Source: Flaveria trinervia (taxonomy: Eukaryota; Streptophyta; Magnoliopsida; Asterales; Asteraceae). From it: a stretch of DNA of 64,000 nt. How positions within the stretch are numbered: the stretch's first letter is position 1; every line of letters starts with the position of its first letter. The DNA is taken from NCBI GenBank assembly GCA_025506515.1, contig CM046453.1, positions 41,113,727 to 41,177,726 on the forward strand. Reading direction: 5' to 3'. Both the position numbers and the translations under genes were made by a program. Shown piece after piece: positions 55,701 through 64,000 of the stretch. The notes beneath the pieces were generated by a model that saw nothing but the letters and a program-made list of their open reading frames with translations, was not told where the DNA came from and searched no databases.

Positions 55701-58700
55701 ATGGCGACCATGCAGCTTAACCACACACAACTGTGTTGCCAACCTTACCAAATCACCTTTCTGGACGAAGTTTGATACTACCATTGATCTAATGGTCCAT
55801 TCTCCATTCAAAACGGCCTTCCTTATCAATCCTACCATTTATGCCGAATCCTTAAATCAGTTCTGGACGAACATCACCCTTACCACTGGGGAGAATGACA
55901 CCGAGTCTCTCCAGTCGTTCGTCAACTCCCGTAAGGTGGTCATCACTCCGTCAATCCTTCGCCAAACCTATAACATGATTGCCACCTTCCCCGCTGGATA
56001 TTCAAAGGGCATCACTAATCTATCCTTTGCCCACATGGATATCAGGGTAACCTCAGCGCTTCTACCATCCTAAAGAAGCATTTCCATGACGCAGAACGCC
56101 TTATTTTTCATATGGTGAATGTCTATCTAGCCCCTAAGACTTCTTCTTGGGATCAAATGTCAACCAGGTGGCAGCAGGTATTCTTCTCTATCCTTGAGCA
56201 ACAAAACTTATATTTTTCTGAAATATATTTCTTGAACTTAAGGATATGGCCTCAAAACCTATTGCTAACCATGGATATTTTATCCTCGGTTCATAATGGC
56301 CATTATAGAGAACCAGCTAAAAGCTGAGGGACTTGTTGGCCTTGGAGTCCCTGCCATAGCTGTATTGCCTAAGGTATACTCTAGGCGTAACTCCGACCAG
56401 TCACTCAAACAGGCTGCCAAGCTGCGAAAACCCACGCAGCTAGAACCCACCACCTCCAAATCCAAAGTCCCCACCAAACCCAAACACAAGAAACCCAAAA
56501 AGGGTGCTCAGGGAGATGAGTCCCCTGCGGATGCCCCTGCAACACAAACGCAGGATATATCTACTGGCCATAACCCCCAGTAGATACACGTACTCACCCA
56601 ACCTCAACCGCTCAGGCTTCCTCTCAACAGGAGCTTGCAGCAACCACATTTGGGGCACCTATACATCTGGAACCTTCCTCATTTGAGGAGGTTGCCATTG
56701 AAATGCACCACTCTCCCCGGGTGCATACTACTTTCACACCATCTCCCACTGCAACCCCCCCCAAAGTCCTACCATAATAGTTGCAAAAGTGCTGACTTAG
56801 TTGCATTCCTCACCCCCTCCCCAGATACCAATCAAAACGTGGATAGCCTCAACAATTGAGGGGGAGGATCCAAATGCTTCTCATAACCCACAGCACAGGG
56901 GTTACACTGTTCCATCTCCAAGTGTAGAAACGGAGATTCGAACATCTGGTGAGGCTGCCACTTCTCCTACTTCAGCATATGATCAGGATGCAGTTGGTAA
57001 CATCCATAAGACCTCACCAGAGGCATCTGCCAATGAAGGACATAGTCCTGAGGCAGGAAGTCCCCAGTACCAAGAACAAGGGGCACATGCTGATACTGAT
57101 CTACACTCAGAGCATGTACATCCTGATTCTATCAGGAGGTCAGGTGATTCAGCTAACACTGATGATGACATGGGCTTCTTCTATGATGTTTTAGCCCAAA
57201 ATACCATCCTAGAGAATGAGGTAAGCAGACTCAACAAGCTGATTGCCAAAATGTCTTAGGATCTAAGTCCATCTGCCCCAATCCACTAACAGATGGCACC
57301 TTCCTCTGAAGGACTCTTATAACAGAGCCACTCCAAAACACTCAGCCACCTGCCTCTACTTTTGGCACTATCTCTCAGGGACAGAACCCCCCTGAGCAAA
57401 TAGCTCCTATCCTTCAAAATTCCTTAGCTCTCATCACACCAATTATCGCTGATATAGTGATTAAAACCCTTGATGAGAGGCTTCCCTCTGTTATCCAACC
57501 CTTGCTAGAGGAAGTTGTGAGCAAAAGGCTATCTGACACTCAAACCCTTGCAACCAATGCAACCAAAAGGGGAGATTCACTCAGTGAAAGCAAAATGAAA
57601 GAGGATTGAGGATGGAAAGGGAAAGAAAAAGAGATAGAGGTGGCAAATGAGAAGGAGTTGGGTGTAGAGACTGAGAAGGAGAAGAGAAGGAAGCTGAAAT
57701 AGAGAAAGTGATTGAAAGTACTAAAGACTTCATGTCACATACAAGAAAAGGAAGAGTGGAAAGAAGGAGAAGGAGTTGGAGGAAATGGTGAAGGAGGCTG
57801 ATGCCCAACACAGTCGATCAATGGATAACATCATTGATCAGCTGTTTAGGCAAGGTCATGACACTTAAAAACTTGACTCAGAAATTATAAGCTTGGAGAT
57901 TGAAGAAATCCAAGCAAGATGGGCAAGTTACAGTGTGTTGGAAACGGAAAGGCTGGAAATCATGATCAGGTTCATACCTAAGTATCTTGGAAGATCATTG
58001 ATTGAAATCAAGTCATGGTCCAGGGACAACATCTTGGCAATAACCACCATGATCTGTTCGTCTGAAGTATATACCAAAGGGCTGGTCATTGAAGCCTTGA
58101 TTGAAGCTGGTGCTGGGAGCAGGACTGAACTGGTCAATCAATCTAAAGCCTCACTTACATCCAAAATGCTAGAACAGCCTATCAAAATTCCCGCACCAAA
58201 ACCACCATAATCACAACCCACTAAACCAATTCCCTTACCCACAAAACCAATAGCCGATGATGTATCCCAGAAGAGGAAAAGAATGGTACTGAGGCTAGAA
58301 GAGGAAGAAGAAGATAATGATGAAGATGAAGACAGGCTGCCAATCTCAGCTATTTACAGTTGCCTAAGGCCATAAGTCACCCTCCAACAATTACTCCTGA
58401 ATCTCAAAGGCAAATTGTGAAAGTGAAGTTAGAAGAAGAAGAGCTTCACAAACAACATGATGAGGAATTGTTGAGAAGAGTTGACAAAGCATACGCTACC
58501 ACATCTTCAATCATCAATATGAAGAAACATGCTCAAAGATTATACACTCTCATACATAATTTTCAATATCAAAAAGAGAGAGTGAGGATTTGGCCTGATC
58601 CTAGGGTGTCTCATAGGATTCAAAAGAAAAATATTCCACAGAGATACATTGGCCAAGTAAAGAAGATTGTAGATGAAGTGATCTCACTGGCCTTTGTAGT

Positions 58701-59052
58701 ATCACCTTGGGAGATCCTAGATGACTTCATGAAAGCCTATAAAGCAAAACTGACCCCACAAAAGATGCTGGAGAATAAAGTGGTGAAAAAGGGGTTAGTG
58801 TATAGGAGGCTTGAGGAAGTTAGAAAGAATGAGCTCCAGTTGTTCTTAGAGGGTATTCACCCAGATGAATTCGCATATAGAGTCATAACAACTGTGGAGC
58901 TAAAAAATGGGAAGCAGGTCAAATACCTCTCTGAGTACTATGGGCTAGAGTCACTCTTTGAAGGAGAAGCAGAAGAGCTTACCATGGAGGAACAAATAAC
59001 CTTCCTTGAGGCCTATACAAGGGAGTCTTACAAACTCATATTTGGGAAGTAG
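55701..59052 (+). pseudogene. Accessory (env-position) ORF of element E
   Basis: About 1117 codons from ATG 55701 (MATMQLNHT) to the stop at 59050-59052. N-terminal domain: MVHSPFKTAFLINPTIYAES, QFWTNITLTTGEN, KVVITPSILRQTY, AERLIFHMVNVYLAPKTSSW. Then a Lys/Pro/Thr-rich segment (56400-56570), an acidic middle with NTDDDMGFFYDVLAQNTIL (57155-57215), a Glu/Lys-rich stretch, EIEEIQARWASYSVLETERL (57893 on), and a C-terminal 230-codon open frame (58360-59052) with RIWPDPRVSHRI, QRYIGQVKKIVDEVISLAFV and EEQITFLEAYTRESY. No signal peptide or membrane span is evident. Frameshifts lie near 55735, 56045, 56240, 56580, 57255 and 58350. Role unknown. Confidence 0.83.
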
Positions 59053-59260
59053 ATCTCATGGATGGGGTAACAACATTGTGTCCAGTTCCCCAAGACAGAG
59101 TTCCCATCCATCCTTTGCCAAACAGATCATTGACACTTCTTCCCAGGCCTGTGCTTACAAGGGTCACTTCTGAGCTGATCTAGAAGACAAAAAGACCAAT
59201 CTTTCTACCATAATAAGTGGGACATCTTCAATAAGCTTAAAGGTTTTGGCTGCATTGGTT
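59053..59260 (+). other. Spacer between accessory ORF and polypurine tract of E
   Basis: About 200 bp of non-coding DNA, similar to 21272-21466 of B (shared TTGTGTCC...GTTCCCC and GGTTTTGGCTGCATTGGTTC blocks). Nothing else seen. Confidence 0.6.
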
Positions 59261-59271
59261 CAGGGGGAGTT
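59261..59271 (+). other. Polypurine tract of E
   Basis: CAGGGGGAGTT directly before the 3' LTR, identical to B. Confidence 0.9.
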
Positions 59272-60177
59272 TGTTGGACCAAAAGAACCAATGAGCCAGA
59301 TCAGAAAAACCTTTAAGTCCCACAAGACATCATAACAACTGCTGAAGACATCATTAGCTGTTTGACAAAGTCTGAAGATCAACAGTTGAAGACTAAAGTA
59401 CTGAAGACTTCAATAGCTGAAGAACAAGGTCTGAAGATCAACAGTTGAAGACTAAAGTACTGAAGACTTCAACAGCTGAAGACCAAAGTCTGAAGATCAA
59501 CAGCTGAAGACTAAAGTCTTGAAGACTTCAGCAGCTGAAGACCAAAGTCTGAAGATCAACAGCTGAAGACTAAAGTACTGAAGTTCAACAGCTGAAGTAC
59601 AAAGACTGAAGACATCAGCTCAAGACATCAGCTCATGACAACAACTGAAGTTCACGAAGTCCAAGTACTGAAGCCTTCATAGTTTGTCACAACAGCTGAA
59701 GAAGCATTCTTCAGTTGTTGTGATGGTTTCCTTTAAGTAGTTTTCTTTTCTATTTCAGTACTTGTAAAACGACTGAAGAGCAGGTTCTTCAGTCGTTGTT
59801 GTTTCAGTAGTTTTTTTTCAGTAGTTGTAGTGATAATTAACACTTGGTATTTTTGTAAGAAGATGTCAGTTGTTTGACATCTTCAGTAGTTGTGTTAACT
59901 TTCAGTAGTTAAATAACAGTTAGATGTCACTGTCAAGTGACATCAGCTGACGTCAGCTTCCCTTATAAAAGGAAAGATGACCTAATTGTAATGATGTGTG
60001 AAAGCCAGCCGAAGCGTGTATTGAATGAATATATTCTTTTGGCAGAAATTCTCTCTCTATAACAAACACTGTTTCATTGATAAATTTCGTGTGTTCTTGT
60101 TTAAATTTGTTAATTCGTGGGCTCATTCCGCTGCAAATTCAATCTAATTGATCAAACTAGATGCTGAGATCCTAACA
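59272..60177 (+). repeat. 3' LTR of element E (906 bp)
   Basis: TGTTGGACC...GATCCTAACA, complete. Contains TGACATCA (59938-59945) and TGACGTCA (59948-59955), the latter intact here but TGATGTCA in the 5' copy, and TTATAAAAGG (about 59963-59972). The CTGAAG-rich U3 (59340-59700) is an expanded version of that in B. Confidence 0.94.
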
Positions 60178-60573
60178 TTTGTTCACCTTTTTATGTTTGT
60201 ACAAGTTACCAACTTTAGTTGGTGACATAAGATATGTCAGGGACATGTCCTGACTACCATATGTCAGATAAAGTATTATCTGAGATACCTTAAACTATAG
60301 CTTTGTAGTATTTGCTTTAGTTAGAGGATTCCAGCTGGTATCAAAGTATATCCGGCTGTAGGTAGTATTATATATAGTTTCTCATTGCAACTCATAAACA
60401 TATGCTTATAAGAGTCTTGTAATGTTTGAGTTGAGAAGCAATATATTCAAGTACCTTGAAAATTACTTATTATATTGTTATCAACTCTTAGAGACTTTGC
60501 TTTCATCAAGAGTGTTGTTTAAGTGAGTTTGAGAGAAAACCAAGTGTTTAGTGACACAAACCGATCCTGTAGA
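60178..60573 (+). repeat. F: LTR fragment related to the LTR of A
   Basis: Shares ordered blocks with the A LTR read in its sense direction: a GTTGGTGA-type stem, CAGATAAAG, CAGCTGG...ATCCGGCTGTAGG, TATATATAG (about 60371), AGCAATATA and a terminal CGATCCTGTA. The left portion is missing where E ends. No PBS follows, so it is a diverged fragment; similarity was judged by eye. Confidence 0.5.
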
Positions 60574-61435
60574 TTCCCAATTAGGAACACATCCAAATTA
60601 GATGAATCTACAAAAGCAATACATTCCAAGTGAATAAACAAAAGAATCCTATCATGGATCACCATCCAAAGTGAAGTGAAAAGAATCACAATGTGGATCA
60701 TCATGAAAAGGATCAAAGCAAAAGAATCCCAATGAGGATTAGTGTGAGTTCTCATAACTTAAATAACCTTGTAAGGAAAGTTGTGAAATAGTTCTACTAT
60801 GCATTGTATAAGGATTGTTGATCATTCCATGCTTGTGTGTATGAGGTACATATTGAATAATTAAATCAACCAAAAACATGATAAATATCATTTGCATCAA
60901 AATATCAACGGGTATGAGTTTAAGAGGACAAACATACCTTCAATCATCAAGTTCATAAACATGTCCATTTTATCATAAAAGATGCACATGTGCAATGTAA
61001 GATTGATATGATCCCCAAACAAAAGATATACTTCTCTTCATTATTAATAATCAATGTACATAATAGTCAAAAAGTTTTTAAATATTTAAAGTTTCTATCC
61101 AAATGTGGATATAAACATTAGGGGGAGTAATTATAAAATCATTTATTAAATCTATATTGATTGTTAGTATCTTAAATTACATTCTTGAAAAAATTAAAAA
61201 CAAAAGAAATAGAAAATGCATGTGTTGATGCAGAAGTTATACCATAGTATCTCAGCCTATGCAGATTCTTAGAAGCATCAAAAGTCCAAGATCAATCAAA
61301 CAATAGGAAACTTGTATCACTTCTGACATACAAGTCAATCCAAGAAAAATCAATCAATGACATCTCTTCATAACATGAAAAACGAAAACAGACACATTAA
61401 CTTATGATTAAGTTCAAAAGTTGATATATGTAAGT
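60574..61435 (+). other. Unassigned AT-rich stretch
   Basis: No coding domain is seen. Positions 60574-60745 hold four loosely palindromic GAATCC/GGATT words (for example AATCCCAATGAGGATT near 60724). A purine-rich TTAGGGGGAGTAA at 61119-61131 resembles a polypurine tract but is not followed by a TG LTR start. Confidence 0.4.
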
Positions 61436-62432
61436 GCATTGGGTAATGCGGGTGAAGGTATCCCATTCTTAAACCAATGGGGGTAGCTTTTTATTTCCAA
61501 GTGAAACTAATGTGGACAATGATTGTACTCTACCGCATTAGTGTGTCACAAGTATAAACGAAAGTTTGAAGTGTTAAAACCTATGTGGAACAAAAAAATG
61601 TTCTACTGCATTTGTCAATACGGATAAAATAATTTTCAAGTGTTCAACCGCATTTGTCAATGCAGATAACCTTTTAAGTGTCCAACCGCATTTGTCAATA
61701 CGGATGAAATTTACCCTTCCGCGTTTGTTTTACTCATCCGCATTTGTGGATGTGTATCTTCAATTTTCATGTATTTTCAAGAATAAATAAATAAGTGCTT
61801 AATCTCTTTAGTCAATGAATGATGATCAAGTAAATGTGGATTTTATTCTATCGCATTTGCTACAGTGAGCAAATGCTAACAAAGTCAGGTCAGCCGCATT
61901 TGCTACAGTGAGCAATGCTAACAAAATTTGTTTAGCCACATTCGCTACAATGAGCAATGTTGAACAAGTTTTGTCAACCGAATTTGTTGCAGTGAACAAA
62001 TGCTAATGAACTTCGTCCTTCCGCATTTGTCACAGTGCAAAAATGCGGATAAAAGAAAACAGAAGTAACAAAACTTCCACATTTGCTATAGTGTGTAAAT
62101 GCGAATGCCAAAAATCACAAGTTAAACACTTCCGCATTTAAAACAGTAAACAAACGCGGATAGCAATATTATTTAAATTTTCACTTCCGCATTTAAAACA
62201 GTAAACAAACGCGGATAGCAATATTCTTTAAATTTTCACTTCCGCATTTACAACAGTAAACAAATACGGATAGCAAATTTCTTTAAATTTTCACTCCGCA
62301 TTTACAACAGTAAACAAATGCGGACAACCTAAATACTTAAAATTTCCACTTATGCATTTGCTACAGTGATTTAAAAATTTTCAACGCATTTGTTCTGAGA
62401 CTTGTAAAATTTTGTAAAAGCTATTCTTTGAC
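61436..62432 (+). repeat. J-family hairpin array (CCGCATTT/AAATGCGG)
   Basis: About 1 kb of repeated inverted words, CCGCATTTG...CAAATGCGG, in varied states of decay. The last four units (62131-62160, 62186-62215, 62241-62270, 62295-62324) are regular 30-nt hairpins on a 54-55-bp period; the last has perfect 9-bp arms TCCGCATTT/AAATGCGGA and a 12-nt loop containing ACAGTAAAC. The same word marks the J LTR (34620-34890). It sits upstream of a TATA-like box and the accessory ORF, as in B and E. Confidence 0.8.
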
Positions 62433-62440
62433 TATTTAAA
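62433..62440 (+). promoter_or_regulatory. TATA-like box upstream of the J-type accessory ORF
   Basis: TATTTAAA, 55 nt before an ATG at 62495 and just after the hairpin array. Position and context match the TATA boxes at 17914 and 55625. Confidence 0.45.
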
Positions 62441-62494
62441 GCAAGTTCAAAAGGTCATTTAATACTTTTCAAATTTAAGCAACTCAGTAGTGCG

Positions 62495-64000
62495 ATGAGC
62501 GAAAACACTGTTCTTCTTCATCAATCATCTTCTTCTTTAACAATCAAAGATTCAAGTTCATTTCACCCAATATGTTCTCATATTAGATACTACACAACTG
62601 CATTATCAAACAAAAGGTGAAAATTTTAGATTGTGTTACCCTAATATGTCGAACGTTTGAACTGTTAATAAACATAGAACCCTAGGTTAACAAAGAACAC
62701 TCAAAATCAGATTTATTCCAAGAAAAGATGAACATTCTCGACTTTAATGAACATGCAAACTTTGTAGAATACGATTCAATCTGATAATCTCAAAGTTATG
62801 TTCATCGCATGAACATAGCATCATGAAACCGAAAATGTTGAAATCAAAACTTGAAATAATACCCAATTGATAGTCAAAAACATCAAAAAGTTGATCATTA
62901 GACATGATAAATCAAATGATAAGAGCATTCATGAAAATAACTCGATCTGAAATATTTCCTATAGAACACTACCCTCAAATGTTCATATTTGACCCTCAAA
63001 AGTCAAAATGATGAATGTTGTCAAAAGTAGTACATATTTGTCATTGATCTAACTCATATGCCTCTAATGCAGGGTACATGGCTCATCTTTTCTTGAGCAA
63101 GCTCCACAATGTCAGTGGTTTTCTAGACCCTGATGTACCTGAGGCAGAGGGGCTCAGAGACACGATCAGATTCATCTCCACAACTAGAGTGGCTCATGCT
63201 ATCACTGTTAGACCTATCATATATGACAGACTCATAAGGTCATTCCAGAACTCTACTGAAGTGATAGAGGATGATGGTCTTAGGTCTTTATTTGGAAGGA
63301 TTGATGATGAACATACTCTGTTCATAACTGAAGATTATGTGAGAAGGTGTCTGTACTTTGGTGATGACGCAGATGCACCAATTGAGCTAGAAGATGATGA
63401 TATCACTACCTTCTTTGTAGAAATTGGATATGAAGGGGGTTTTGAAGCAAAACAAATTGTGAAGGGATTAGTAGACTTGCCTTGGAGGTTTCTAATCCAT
63501 ATCTATGAGCACTGTTTGTCCAAAAGGAAAACAGGATTGAATGATATTCCAATTATTACTTCATGAGTAGTTTGTGCTTATGCACAAACAGGCCATTCAA
63601 TATGTCAGCTTATGTCTACAATGGCCTAGTATCCAACATACAAGAAAGAAGGAGATACAAATTCTTGATGTACCCAAGATTCATACAATGTCTCATAAAT
63701 GAAGAATTCCCCAATCTAGTTGCTAAGGGACCAGTTCTGGTTATTCCACACTATGCTGCTAAGTTATATAAGTACATCAAGAAGAGGGATCCTAGAAATT
63801 TTTATAGTGGAGCTCATTCTCCTCTTCTACTTTGGATGCTTCAACAGATTAATCCTGATGCAGAAGGTGAAGAAAAACATGATCCTACTAATGAGCATAT
63901 TGAAGAACAAGCTACTGATGAGCAAGTTGAAGGCATTGATAGGCAAAGGTTAGTGTCACCCAAGGATGGTGCAGGGGGTGATTCTCACACTGAACCCGAA
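62495..64000 (+). pseudogene. Accessory ORF of the J-type element, runs off the window
   Basis: The main frame opens at 63078 (MAHLFLSKLHNVSGFLDPD) and reaches 63566. After a frameshift it continues to the window end with MSSLCLCTNRPFNMS, RYKFLMYPRFIQCL, AKLYKYIKKRDPRNF and an acidic tail. Motifs align in order with the N-terminal domain of B and E: AxxxxPxIYxxxxxxF (HAITVRPIIYDRLIRSF), ITxxxxR (FITEDYVRRCL), LIxHxxxxxL and YPRF. A short upstream frame at 62495-62616 (MSENTVLLHQSSSSLTIKD) ends at AAAAG/GTGAAA, and 63072 is a good acceptor (CTAAC then TAATGCAG), so an intron at 62617-63072 is possible, but the phases mismatch by one base here. Function unknown. Confidence 0.65.

Larger units (their letters stand above)
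47916..60177 (+). mobile_element. Element E: sirevirus-like element with accessory ORF, 5' LTR truncated
   Basis: Same plan as B: LTR, PBS (damaged), gag, pol, hairpin array, accessory ORF, polypurine tract, LTR. The 5' LTR lacks its first roughly 140 bp, so no target duplication can be tested; the right flank is TTTGT. It is the best-preserved sirevirus-like element in the window, with open frames of 467 and 498 codons in gag and pol. Its LTR family is close to B, G and H, and it shares the bZIP octamer pair with G and H. Confidence 0.93.

Noticed and set aside
55701..59052. Calling the accessory ORF an envelope gene
   Set aside because: Position fits, but I see no signal peptide, transmembrane segment or glycoprotein-like Cys pattern, so only the position-based name is used.
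61119..61131. Polypurine tract and LTR start
   Set aside because: TTAGGGGGAGTAA is not followed by a TG-initiated LTR and no partner LTR is found.
62131..62324. Regular repeats resembling a CRISPR array
   Set aside because: The genome is eukaryotic, the repeated unit is itself a hairpin, the intervening DNA is also repeated, and no cas genes exist. The arrays at 17619 and 55335 are rejected for the same reason.

Overview
This window is plant nuclear DNA made almost entirely of nested LTR retrotransposons. I see no cellular gene, rRNA, tRNA or bacterial feature. The evidence is the many Ty1/copia gag-pol remnants, TG...CA-bounded LTRs, initiator-Met-tRNA primer binding sites, polypurine tracts, 5-bp target duplications and pieces of Ty3/gypsy elements. 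A eudicot is likely. The accessory proteins remind me of repeat proteins from daisy-family (Asteraceae) genomes, but that is memory, not something proved here.

Layout, left to right. (A) 1-7244, minus strand: a sirevirus-like copia element running off the left edge, with its 5' LTR at 6455-7244. It lies in the 3' UTR of (C), a different copia lineage on the minus strand, which runs from 7245 to its 5' LTR at 25334-26318. C is split by (B), 10032-22367 plus strand, a 12.3-kb element with two LTRs and a perfect TAGTT target duplication. C itself sits in the gag of (G), minus strand, LTR 27245-28025. G and (H), plus strand from 28778, are head to head on either side of an old gypsy chromovirus remnant (I, 28026-28777). 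H breaks off in its integrase near 33605 and is followed by a stray RNase H (J0), then by the LTR and body of (J), from about 34540. J is cut at 39770-42515 by a 2.7-kb gypsy-type solo LTR (K, duplication AATCA) and at 43005 by (D), a relative of C. D stops abruptly at about 47915 against a 5'-truncated LTR of (E), whose body runs to 60177. The right end (60178-64000) holds an LTR fragment (F), an unassigned AT-rich stretch, a striking tandem-hairpin array and the start of an accessory ORF of the J family.

The sirevirus-like elements (A, B, E, G, H, J) share unusual architecture. Gag is very large (about 900-1050 codons) and has two separated zinc-knuckle regions around a coiled coil. The gag stop codon is embedded in what looks like a complete 3' splice site (CTAAC/CTAAT branch motif, stop, pyrimidine-rich run, YAG) just before pol; this is seen in five elements. 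B, E and the J-type element also carry a roughly 1.1-kb-codon-scale accessory ORF after RNase H. It is preceded by a tandem array of short hairpins and a TATA-like box, that is, a second promoter-like region built from the same palindromic vocabulary as the element's own LTR. Each family uses a different word: CTGAAG/CTTCAG with AGTAGTT/AACTACT in B, E, G and H; TTCCGAA in A; CCGCATTT/AAATGCGG in J.

All coding regions carry frameshifts or stops, many of them single-base indels. Some may be residual sequencing errors, because the two LTRs of B also differ largely by 1-nt indels. Coordinates of decayed domains are approximate.
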